Assembly (NCBI GenBank): GCA_902796705.1
Contig: CADBQF010000022.1
Location: 1-5,160 of the forward strand
Length of the DNA: 5,160 nucleotides
Direction: 5' to 3'
Source: Ruminococcus flavefaciens
Lineage (GTDB): Bacteria; Bacillota; Clostridia; Oscillospirales; Ruminococcaceae
Below, piece after piece: positions 1-5,160 of the stretch. Every line of letters starts with the position of its first letter. Position 1 is the first letter of the stretch. A program made the position numbers and the translations under genes. The notes beneath the pieces were generated by a model. That model did no database searches. It was not told the DNA's origin and saw only the letters and a list, made by a program, of their open reading frames with translations.

Positions 1-29
1 AGTGCCGTCGATACAGTGCTGTCTACCAT
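1..29 (-). CDS. Possible start of spoIIIAD, cut by the window edge
   Basis: An ATG at 29-27 lies inside the last codons of spoIIIAC in another frame and stays open to the left edge, giving only MVDSTVSTA. In known spoIIIA operons spoIIIAD follows spoIIIAC directly, often with little or no gap, so a coupled start here would fit. Against it, the sequence just upstream has no clear Shine-Dalgarno motif and nine residues are too few to recognise the family. The true start may instead lie left of the window. The call rests mainly on conserved gene order. Confidence 0.33.
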
Positions 30-220
30 AACCCGAACACCGTCTTCACTTTCTCGAACAGGTCGCCTATCTCCTGAACTATTACCACCAGTACAACGAT
101 AAGTCCTGCAAGTGTCGTCATCATCGCCTGTTCCTCACGCTCTGCACGTTTCAGTACGAGGTTCAGCACCGCCACGATTATGCCCGTTCCGGCTATCTTG
201 AATATAAGATCGATATCCAT
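23..220 (-). CDS. spoIIIAC: Stage III sporulation protein AC (SpoIIIAC), complete
   Basis: A 65-residue membrane protein, close to the usual length of about 65-68 for this family. It has two hydrophobic segments, about residues 5-23 and 34-56, joined by a short charged loop (KRAEREEQ). The opening MDIDLIFKIAGTGIIVAVLN and the REEQAM motif after it are very typical of SpoIIIAC. It is a small mother-cell membrane component of the SpoIIIA-SpoIIQ channel that links the mother cell and forespore during engulfment; its exact job is not well defined. The ATG at 220 was chosen because GGGAGG lies just upstream at about 225-230 and because it gives the family N-terminus; the reading frame stays open further upstream, but only within spoIIIAB. 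It starts 11 nt after the spoIIIAB stop, so the genes are surely co-transcribed. The stop is TAG at 25-23. Confidence 0.95.
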   Translation of the reverse strand: MDIDLIFKIAGTGIIVAVLNLVLKRAEREEQAMMTTLAGLIVVLVVIVQEIGDLFEKVKTVFGLW

Positions 221-231
221 AAGCCCTCCCG

Positions 232-735
232 TCAGACGATCATCAGACCGATCATCATGCCTGCAAGAAGTCCGACGCTCCGGAAAAGCTTCGATTTTCT
301 GGAGCATTCGCCGGACATCTCCCTCTCTGCGAGCGACGCTTTTTCCGCAAGAACATCAAGTTCGGTGAGCTGACCGTCGATGTCGCTCCTGCCGAGCATC
401 TCACCGGCTTCGAGGAGGAGTTTTCGTACATCTGAGGGGATATTCTTCTGACCGCTGACGGCAGATGCCCATTTTCTGCGGAAACCTCCGCTCCCGATCG
501 ATTCCGGGAGTTCCTGCAAAAAAGTCAGCGACCGCAGGATCTTGTCCCTTTTCAGTGCAGCCGCTATCTCGTAGACGCTCCGCCCCTGATGACGTATCAT
601 GAAGCCTGTCTCCCTGAAAAGCAGGCTGACTTCGCTGCATATCTCTTTCCGCTCCGATAGTTTCACTGATGATATCATACCGCAGAGACTGCCCGCTGCG
701 GTGAATAAAAATGCCGCTATGAGTCTGAGCATCAT
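232..735 (-). CDS. spoIIIAB: Stage III sporulation protein AB (SpoIIIAB), complete
   Basis: A 167-residue protein, near the family's usual length of about 170. It has an N-terminal membrane anchor (about residues 3-22), a soluble helical domain, and a C-terminal hydrophobic segment (about 150-167, ending GLLAGMMIGLMIV). The soluble part carries family-like features: a FRETGFMIRHQG stretch near residues 40-51 and a LGRSD...Q motif near 114-122 followed by a charged helix. SpoIIIAB resembles the GspF platform protein of type II secretion and is thought to work with the SpoIIIAA ATPase in the channel built around the forespore. The start overlaps the spoIIIAA stop by 4 nt (ATGA), indicating translational coupling. 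Two ATGs stand in tandem (735-733 and 732-730) behind AGGAGG at 746-741. Spacing is 5 nt to the first and 8 nt to the second, so the second may be the main start; the difference is one Met. Confidence 0.93.
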   Translation of the reverse strand: MMLRLIAAFLFTAAGSLCGMISSVKLSERKEICSEVSLLFRETGFMIRHQGRSVYEIAAALKRDKILRSLTFLQELPESIGSGGFRRKWASAVSGQKNIPSDVRKLLLEAGEMLGRSDIDGQLTELDVLAEKASLAEREMSGECSRKSKLFRSVGLLAGMMIGLMIV

Positions 736-1652
736 CTTAGCCTCCTGACTTCCCGTATCTTTCCGGGAGCTGAACTTCCCTGCAAAAAGACAGCTCGCCG
801 GAAAACTCCCTCCGAGATGAGAGCCTTTGCCGCCGCCCTCTGCATAAGGCTTTCCATGTCGCCGGCGTGTATCGTCGCTGCAAAATGCACGCCGCAGCCG
901 TGAGCTTTCAGGAGAGCTTCGGCATCTTTGTCATCGGCTATCTCGTCGCAGAAAATTATATCGGGAGACATCGACCGCACGGCTGAATTTATCCCTTTCC
1001 AGCGTTCGCAGCCGACGATTATATCAGTCATCTCACCGACATCATTGTGAGGCTGTCCGCCGGAAAATGCCGATATTTCGTTCCTTTCATCGATCAGGGC
1101 AGTTTTGCGGATATTCCCCCACTGGCGGCAGAGGTCACGCAGAACTGTCGTCTTGCCGGAATTCACTCCGCCGCAGATAAGGAAATTTTCAACATCTAAA
1201 TCAGAAATGTTGAAAACTTCATCTGCACAGCCTGTCACACTTCTCGATATCCTGAAATTCACCGAGCTTATATCAGTGAGAGTCTTCCCGTCCGCCGCCG
1301 AATATTTTCCGGAGACTCCTGCCCGGACTCCTCCGCCGAGACTGAACGCTCCCTCCGAAAGTTCCCTCTGGCAGCTATGGCGTGAATAGTGGCAAAGCAA
1401 GTCCGCCGTTTCCGTCATGATCTCCGGGGCGGCGACTATGCACCTCGTGTCGTTCGGGAAACTCGTCACGCTCCCGTCGCCGCAGAGAAATCTCACCTTG
1501 TCCGGATATACGAGCGAAGCCGAGCGTGTACTCCTCAGCCTTATCTCCGTCAGCCCGGAGATATCTTCGCTCCGCATCGCCAGGACTGCCCTTTTCAGGA
1601 TATCCGGCAGATGCTCGCTGATCGTCCTTATGCTTGTACTTTCCTTCATCAT
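732..1652 (-). CDS. spoIIIAA: Stage III sporulation protein AA (SpoIIIAA), ATPase, complete
   Basis: A 306-residue cytoplasmic ATPase, matching the roughly 307 residues of the Bacillus protein. It is related to the secretion ATPases of type II/IV systems and is thought to energise or assemble the SpoIIIA channel from the mother-cell side. Visible motifs, numbered from the ATG at 1652, are the Walker A loop GGVNSGKT at about 162-168, a DERNEIS segment at about 188-194, and VGEMTD at about 205-210. An RSMSPDIIFCDEI stretch at about 226-238 contains the Walker B acidic pair (DE). ATIHAG at about 260-265 corresponds to the family's conserved His box. It is first in the visible spoIIIA cluster and overlaps spoIIIAB by 4 nt. 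The reading frame extends to a GTG at 1667, but that codon lies upstream of the AAAGGAG site, so the start is ATG 1652 or the adjacent ATG 1649. Rare-type codons (ATA, CGG, TCG, CCC) are common, unlike in the neighbouring transporter operon. Confidence 0.95.
   Translation of the reverse strand: MMKESTSIRTISEHLPDILKRAVLAMRSEDISGLTEIRLRSTRSASLVYPDKVRFLCGDGSVTSFPNDTRCIVAAPEIMTETADLLCHYSRHSCQRELSEGAFSLGGGVRAGVSGKYSAADGKTLTDISSVNFRISRSVTGCADEVFNISDLDVENFLICGGVNSGKTTVLRDLCRQWGNIRKTALIDERNEISAFSGGQPHNDVGEMTDIIVGCERWKGINSAVRSMSPDIIFCDEIADDKDAEALLKAHGCGVHFAATIHAGDMESLMQRAAAKALISEGVFRRAVFLQGSSAPGKIREVRRLR
741..746 (-). promoter_or_regulatory. Ribosome binding site of spoIIIAB
   Basis: A perfect AGGAGG lies inside the end of spoIIIAA, 5 nt before the first and 8 nt before the second of two tandem ATG codons. 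It supports the start of spoIIIAB near 735-730 and shows it has its own initiation site in addition to coupling through the ATGA overlap. Confidence 0.85.
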
Positions 1653-1657
1653 CAGCA

Positions 1658-1664
1658 CTCCTTT
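1658..1664 (-). promoter_or_regulatory. Ribosome binding site of spoIIIAA
   Basis: AAAGGAG, 5 nt before ATG 1652 and 8 nt before ATG 1649. Its position rules out the longer reading from the GTG at 1667, because that codon lies upstream of the site. The tandem-ATG layout is the same as at spoIIIAB. Confidence 0.85.
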
Positions 1665-1670
1665 CACTAA

Positions 1671-1700
1671 ATACTATTCCGGGAGATGCTGTTTTATTCA
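1671..1700 (-). promoter_or_regulatory. Weak candidate sigma-E-like promoter for spoIIIAA
   Basis: Between the transporter terminator and spoIIIAA, the minus strand shows GAATAAA (1699-1693), about 13 nt, then GAATAGTAT (1679-1671 region). These loosely resemble the -35 (ATA-rich) and -10 (CATACA-T type) boxes read by sporulation sigma-E, which drives spoIIIA in Bacillus. The match is imperfect, and the implied transcript start near 1665 would leave a leader of only about 13 nt, so the site is tentative. A promoter somewhere in 1653-1711 is likely because the preceding operon ends in a terminator. Confidence 0.25.
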
Positions 1701-1711
1701 TTTCAGGGCAT

Positions 1712-1738
1712 AAAAAAACAGCACACCGAAGTGTGCTG
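1712..1738 (-). terminator. Intrinsic terminator of the sugar transporter operon
   Basis: A perfect 8-bp stem (CAGCACAC at 1719-1726 pairing with GTGTGCTG at 1731-1738) closes a 4-nt loop. On the minus strand the loop reads TTCG between C and G, the especially stable C(UUCG)G tetraloop. It is followed by seven T residues (the A tract at 1712-1718 on the plus strand). The hairpin starts 13 nt past the stop codon of the MalG-like permease at 1752. It separates the transporter operon from spoIIIA. On the plus strand there is also a run of T (1741-1745), but no plus-strand gene leads into it. Confidence 0.93.
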
Positions 1739-1751
1739 AATTTTTGTGTGA

Positions 1752-2669
1752 TTATTCCTTTACACCGCCGAGTGCAACGCCGGCAATGATGAATCTTGAA
1801 AGTGCTATGTAAGCAATGATGATCGGAATGATACCGAGTGCTATACAAGTATAGATCATACCGTAATCCGCTGTCTTCTGTGATGCCTGAAGTATCGAGA
1901 GCATCATAGGAAGTGTACGGAGGTTCGTTGTACCGCCCTTATTAGGATCAATAAGGATCATGTTAGGTGTATAGAAGTTGTTCCAGTTAGCGATGAAAGC
2001 GAAGATAGCCTGAACAGCTATAGCCGGCTTCATCATCGGGATAGCGATAGTAAGGAATGTTCTCAGCTCGCTTGAACCGTCGATACGTGCAGCTTCAACG
2101 ATATCGAGCGGGAACGACGACTTCATGTAAGAACGCATGAAGTATACGACCGCCGGTGCAGCTACAGCAGGAATGATAAGCGGAACGAATGAGTTTGTAA
2201 GCTTGAGGTTTATCATGAACTTAACGAAACCGGCAGATGTAACCTGTACAGGAACCATCATTACGAGGAGGATAGCTGTATAGGATACTTCCTTGAGTTT
2301 GAATTCATAAACCTGAATGCCGTATGCAGTCATTGCTGAGAAGAATACTGTGAGGAATGTTGCAAAAACAGTGATTATCAAGCTGTTCTTGTAACCGATG
2401 AGAAGCGAGAAGTCCTCAGAAGTCTTTGTGCTGAGGTTCTTGATGTTCTCACCAAGGTGTCCGCTGGGGACAAGAAGCTTTCCAAGACCTGTCATCGAGA
2501 TGATCTCGCCGTGGGTTCTTGTAGCGTTAAGTATAAGGATATAGATAGGAAGCAGACAGATTATCGTCAGGATTATCATCCAAGCCAGGAGGATACCGGA
2601 CTTGAGCTTGATCTTGAACGAGTAATTATCTTTGGCAGTGTCTCCGTAAACTGATTTCATGCTACTCAT
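1752..2669 (-). CDS. Carbohydrate ABC transporter permease, MalG-like (CUT1 family)
   Basis: A 305-residue inner-membrane permease with about six membrane segments (about residues 25-47, 94-118, 127-150, 158-178, 216-238 and 270-294). The cytoplasmic EAA loop, which docks the ATPase, is at about 192-215: EAARIDGSS, then IAIP and MMKP. The C-terminus, FIIAGVALGGVKE, is the typical MalG-type ending. Length fits the family. With the MalF-like protein it should form the membrane channel that takes sugar from the binding protein. The sugar cannot be read from the sequence; maltodextrin, cellodextrin and other oligosaccharides are all possible. The ATG at 2669 overlaps the stop of the upstream permease by 4 nt (ATGA), and GGAGG lies 9 nt upstream at 2683-2679. 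It is the last gene of the operon, with the terminator right after it, so no ATPase gene follows. Confidence 0.94.
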   Translation of the reverse strand: MSSMKSVYGDTAKDNYSFKIKLKSGILLAWMIILTIICLLPIYILILNATRTHGEIISMTGLGKLLVPSGHLGENIKNLSTKTSEDFSLLIGYKNSLIITVFATFLTVFFSAMTAYGIQVYEFKLKEVSYTAILLVMMVPVQVTSAGFVKFMINLKLTNSFVPLIIPAVAAPAVVYFMRSYMKSSFPLDIVEAARIDGSSELRTFLTIAIPMMKPAIAVQAIFAFIANWNNFYTPNMILIDPNKGGTTNLRTLPMMLSILQASQKTADYGMIYTCIALGIIPIIIAYIALSRFIIAGVALGGVKE

Positions 2670-3778
2670 ATACTAAGACCTCCAAACTGCTTATTCTGTG
2701 CCTTGAACTGCTTAGCAAGCTTCTTACGCTGCTTCTTCTTGGCGATCTCGTCCTTATCTCTGTTGAGGTAGAAGATTATCATGCCAAGGCAGCCCGTGAT
2801 GAAGAACAGGATAACAGAGGCAGCACCTGAGTATCCATAGGACGGCTCGATAGAACCGCTGTGGAACTTGCCGTAGATGTAAACTGCGATAGTCTCGATA
2901 TTCTTGATATGAGAACCGTCTTTAGATGTTGTGAAGAGGTAAGGCATATCGAACATCTGGAGTCCACCGATCATAGATGTAACTACTGTGTAAACAAGGA
3001 TAGGAGCAAGAAGCGGGATAGTGATCTTTCTGAAGACCTGTCCGCTTGAAGCACCGTCGATGCTTGCAGCCTCGAAGAGTGACGGGTTGATACCCATGAT
3101 ACCTGACATGAGCATTATCATAGTATTACCGAACCACATCCATGTCTGGATGAACATTACGACTACACGAGGCGGCCAGATAACCTGTGAAGGTATATCT
3201 TTGGTCATATTGAAGAACTCTCCGTCTTTCAGGAGTCCAAGAGAACGACCGAGGATCGTTGCAGCAGAGTAATTTGTATCTGCACAGAGCTGGAGGAACA
3301 GTACAGCTACAGAAGCAGCCGTGATGATGTTAGGCATATACATAACTACCTTGAAGAAGCCCTTTCCCGGGATCTTCAGCTTAGCATCAGTGAACCATAC
3401 AGCGAGTGAAAGCGAAAGTGCTATCTGCGGGATAAAGTTACCGATCCAGAGAACGATAGTGTTCTTGAGGCATCTTACGAAATCCTGGTGCTGCTGGTCG
3501 ATAGCCATAGCAGCGTTTGCTGCCTTACGGATCTCACGGTCAACACCCGGACGTGTATCTGCGATGTTATAGGGGTGGCTGAAGAGAAGATGATTGAAGT
3601 TCTCAAAGCCTACGAAATTTTCACCATTGCTCTGATTACCCTTAAAAGCCAGGATAAAAGTATAGATCAAAGGCCATAACTGGAAAAAGAGATAAACAAT
3701 AAAAAACGGTAATATAAAGATATAACCATATTTAGCATAGCTGATAGATTTGATTCTGCGCTGAGCAGCTGATGCCAT
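2666..3778 (-). CDS. Carbohydrate ABC transporter permease, MalF-like (CUT1 family)
   Basis: A 370-residue inner-membrane permease with about six membrane segments (about residues 18-43, 104-128, 141-164, 204-229, 255-277 and 315-337). The EAA loop at about 236-259 (EAASIDGASSG, then ITIPLLAP) is the contact site for the ATPase. It is longer than the usual 290-310 residues for CUT1 MalF-type permeases. The extra length comes from an extended loop at about 47-103 after the first helix, a second insert at about 165-203, and a Lys/Arg-rich cytoplasmic tail at about 339-370. The reading frame reaches a GTG at 3784, but the ATG at 3778 is preferred because GAGAGGG lies 9 nt upstream of it and only 3 nt from the GTG. 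It follows the binding-protein gene after 98 nt and is coupled to the MalG-like permease by a 4-nt overlap. Confidence 0.93.
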   Translation of the reverse strand: MASAAQRRIKSISYAKYGYIFILPFFIVYLFFQLWPLIYTFILAFKGNQSNGENFVGFENFNHLLFSHPYNIADTRPGVDREIRKAANAAMAIDQQHQDFVRCLKNTIVLWIGNFIPQIALSLSLAVWFTDAKLKIPGKGFFKVVMYMPNIITAASVAVLFLQLCADTNYSAATILGRSLGLLKDGEFFNMTKDIPSQVIWPPRVVVMFIQTWMWFGNTMIMLMSGIMGINPSLFEAASIDGASSGQVFRKITIPLLAPILVYTVVTSMIGGLQMFDMPYLFTTSKDGSHIKNIETIAVYIYGKFHSGSIEPSYGYSGAASVILFFITGCLGMIIFYLNRDKDEIAKKKQRKKLAKQFKAQNKQFGGLSI

Positions 3779-3794
3779 ACACACACACCCTCTC
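3779..3794 (-). promoter_or_regulatory. Ribosome binding site of the MalF-like permease, with a GT repeat spacer
   Basis: GAGAGGG (3794-3788) is the Shine-Dalgarno element. The stretch from its last base to the ATG at 3778 is made entirely of GT dinucleotides, five copies at 3788-3779. The 9-nt spacing supports the ATG rather than the GTG codons inside the repeat. Confidence 0.75.
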
Positions 3795-3809
3795 GTAAAA
3801 ATATTTTAC
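3795..3809. repeat. Short AT-rich inverted repeat before the permease ribosome binding site
   Basis: GTAAAA and TTTTAC flank a 3-nt ATA spacer, forming a perfect 6-bp inverted repeat that abuts the Shine-Dalgarno motif. It is too weak to terminate transcription and has no G/C-rich core. It may be chance in an AT-rich gap, or a minor operator or RNA processing element; nothing in the sequence decides this. Confidence 0.4.
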
Positions 3810-3819
3810 AATAATTAGC

Positions 3820-3851
3820 TGCCTATGGAGCATAATGACGCTCCATAGGCA
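3820..3851 (-). promoter_or_regulatory. Perfect 12-bp intergenic stem-loop between binding-protein and permease genes
   Basis: TGCCTATGGAGC (3820-3831) and GCTCCATAGGCA (3840-3851) pair without a mismatch around an 8-nt loop. On the transcribed strand the hairpin lies 25 nt past the binding-protein stop and is followed by GCTAATTATTG, not a clean T run, so it is not a standard full terminator. In ABC sugar operons such as E. coli malE-malF, intergenic hairpins stabilise the upstream mRNA or cut read-through, so that binding protein is made in excess over permeases. The same role is inferred here. A DNA operator is a less likely alternative, as it sits inside the operon. Confidence 0.8.
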
Positions 3852-3876
3852 ACCATAATCAGACATTGATCAAATA

Positions 3877-5160
3877 TTAGTCAAGATCAGGAATTGCTGC
3901 GTATACCTGCTTAACGAACTCGTCCTGAGTCTCTTCCCAGGTCTTGCCGCCTTCGAGGTACTCAGCCTGTACTGCGTTAATGAATGCAGACTTGATTGTT
4001 GCGTCATAAGGTGTGATGAGTCCCTTGAGGTCGATCTTCTTAGCGTTCTCGTGGAGAACCTCAAAGTAGTTCTGGCCGTTGAGGAGGTTTGTTACGTAGT
4101 CGTTCGGGTTCTCGCCAGCATCAACGATCTCCTGCATTACTGCTGTGTTGTTGCAGTACTCAGGCTTCTCAAGAGCATACTTCTTGATCTGGTCTCTGTC
4201 AACTGTGAAGGTCTTGATGAATGACTGAGCATCCTCAGCATTATCTGCCTTCGGGTTAACAACGATCCATGTACCGCCCCAGAAGTACGGTGACGGGCCC
4301 TGGCAAACGTTCCACTTACCGTATGTTGCTCCGTCCTTACCACCTGCTGCCTGAGCGAGGATAGCATCACCGAAGCCCCATGTTGATACGAAGAAGCCCA
4401 TTGCTGAGTCATCCTGACCTGAAGCATACCAAGAAGGATCCCACTGAGGATTCTTTGTTACGCCGCCGCAATCCCAGAGTCTCTTAGCGTAGTCTGCGAA
4501 TGCCTTGCAGGAATCGTCAACTTCGAGCATATTGTCAACAACCCAAGGAGTTGTTCTGGATGCTGCGAATACCTGCCACATACCACCGAGTGTATCAGCA
4601 AGAGCTGTCTTGCCGTTTGACTGCTCAGCAATGCTCTCAGCAGCTTCAACGAACTTATCCCAAGAACCGATCTTAGCCTGCATCTCTTCAGGTGTTGTTA
4701 CACCGAGGTACTGCTCAGCAAGGTCATATCTGTAAGCGAAGCCGCCTGCTGCTGCCTGCCATGAAACGCCCTTACGAACGCCCTTTGAATCCTTACCGAT
4801 CTCGTCTGTGTAAGCGTAGATATCAGCAAAGTTCTCGTCAGAGAAACCGAGGTCTGAGAGAGGAGCTGTCTTCTCGTCATCGTTGATGTACTTGAGAGCC
4901 CAGTCTGCCTCACAGAAGTAAACGTCGAGGTCTCCGCCGTCGTTGAAGAGCTGATCGTACTTTTCAGAAGCCTGACCGCCGCCGCAATCGAAGTTGATGA
5001 AGTTGATGTGGTCATCAGAGATGCCCTCAGCAGCCTTCCACTGATCGAGAAGGTACGGTACGTCATCTGCGTTCCAAGCTGCAACTGTGAACTTGTCGCC
5101 GCCTGTAGCGAGCTTGATCTCACCGAGTTCTGCGTTCTTGTCAGCACCTGTTGAAGGATC
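3877..5160 (-). CDS. Extracellular sugar-binding protein of an ABC transporter (CUT1 type), N-terminus cut off
   Basis: The frame is open without a stop from the window edge (5160) to TAA at 3879-3877, giving 427 visible residues. The N-terminal part beyond the window should hold the signal peptide and lipoprotein Cys. The visible protein begins with an acidic linker (DPSTGADKN...), then a first-lobe strand KFTVAAWNADD. A DLDVYFCEADWALKYI stretch (visible residues about 72-87) matches the 'pDv...d..w' region of family-1 solute-binding proteins. Near the middle, FWGGTWIVVNPKADNAEDAQSFIKTF is the typical ligand-cleft and hinge segment of sugar-binding proteins. Many Trp, Tyr and Phe residues fit stacking against sugar rings; the sugar is unknown. 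Total length is probably about 450-465. The first ATG inside the frame, at 4683, is only an internal Met. Codon use is strongly biased: from 4684 to 5160 every Lys is AAG, every Ile ATC and every Asn AAC, indicating high expression. The two permeases follow. Confidence 0.94.
   Translation of the reverse strand, partial: DPSTGADKNAELGEIKLATGGDKFTVAAWNADDVPYLLDQWKAAEGISDDHINFINFDCGGGQASEKYDQLFNDGGDLDVYFCEADWALKYINDDEKTAPLSDLGFSDENFADIYAYTDEIGKDSKGVRKGVSWQAAAGGFAYRYDLAEQYLGVTTPEEMQAKIGSWDKFVEAAESIAEQSNGKTALADTLGGMWQVFAASRTTPWVVDNMLEVDDSCKAFADYAKRLWDCGGVTKNPQWDPSWYASGQDDSAMGFFVSTWGFGDAILAQAAGGKDGATYGKWNVCQGPSPYFWGGTWIVVNPKADNAEDAQSFIKTFTVDRDQIKKYALEKPEYCNNTAVMQEIVDAGENPNDYVTNLLNGQNYFEVLHENAKKIDLKGLITPYDATIKSAFINAVQAEYLEGGKTWEETQDEFVKQVYAAIPDLD

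Noticed and set aside
1105..1713. Plus-strand open frames opposite spoIIIAA (94, 93 and 98 codons)
   Set aside because: They are antisense to a clearly conserved ATPase gene, overlap one another, and show no family features.
1375..1848. A 157-codon minus-strand open frame spanning the terminator and the start of spoIIIAA
   Set aside because: It runs through the intrinsic terminator and overlaps two well-supported genes out of frame, with no recognisable domain and a His/Cys/Arg-rich composition typical of a shadow frame.
3820..3851. The 12-bp stem-loop as a full intrinsic terminator
   Set aside because: It lacks a run of T directly after the stem on the transcribed strand and lies inside an operon whose downstream genes depend on read-through. 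Partial termination remains possible.
3877..4683. Binding protein as a complete 268-residue gene starting at ATG 4683
   Set aside because: The frame continues upstream without a stop to the window edge, and the upstream 159 residues form the expected first lobe of a solute-binding protein. The Met is internal and no truncation or frameshift exists.
4698..5147. A 149-codon minus-strand open frame rich in Ser and Thr inside the binding-protein gene
   Set aside because: It overlaps the binding-protein frame fully on the same strand. Its low-complexity Ser/Thr/Arg content is what a shifted reading of strongly codon-biased sequence gives, and the frame in use matches the sugar-binding protein family.
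1..5160. Mobile element, CRISPR array, tRNA, rRNA or a new multi-gene defence or other system
   Set aside because: No transposase or integrase motifs, no spaced direct repeats, no tRNA cloverleaf, and no unexplained gene were seen. Apart from the first 22 bases, every stretch over about 100 nt is covered by a recognised gene.

Overview
The window reads as a bacterial (Firmicutes/Clostridia) chromosome segment. All supported genes lie on the minus strand. The spoIIIA sporulation genes, the CUT1-type sugar ABC transporter and the codon usage together suggest a member of the Oscillospiraceae/Ruminococcus group. That placement is an inference from gene content and protein style; no rRNA or other phylogenetic marker is present.

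Transcription runs from the right edge to the left edge. Right part (5160 down to 1752): a carbohydrate uptake operon. It starts with an extracellular solute-binding protein whose N-terminus lies beyond the window, followed by a 98-nt gap holding a perfect 12-bp stem-loop. Two translationally coupled inner-membrane permeases follow, MalF-like then MalG-like. A strong intrinsic terminator with a UUCG loop closes the operon at about 1712-1738. No ATPase gene is visible, so the transporter probably borrows a shared MsmX/MsmK-type ATPase or has one upstream of the window. The sugar cannot be told from the sequence.

Left part (1652 down to 1): the start of a spoIIIA operon, in the order spoIIIAA (ATPase), spoIIIAB (GspF-like membrane protein), spoIIIAC (small two-helix membrane protein), and possibly the first codons of spoIIIAD at the left edge. 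In sporulating Firmicutes the SpoIIIA proteins, with SpoIIQ, form the mother-cell-to-forespore feeding-tube channel needed for late forespore gene expression. The genes are packed with a 4-nt overlap and an 11-nt gap, as expected for one transcript. A weak sigma-E-like promoter candidate lies just upstream of spoIIIAA.

The two operons appear functionally unrelated. Their codon usage differs clearly: the transporter genes show the strong bias of highly expressed genes, while the spoIIIA genes use a mixed set. No mobile element, tRNA, rRNA or CRISPR array was seen, and every coding segment is intact. The region is largely ordinary. The points most worth a second look are the stem-loop between the binding protein and the permeases, a dinucleotide repeat in the permease ribosome-binding region, and the unusual neighbourhood of spoIIIA.
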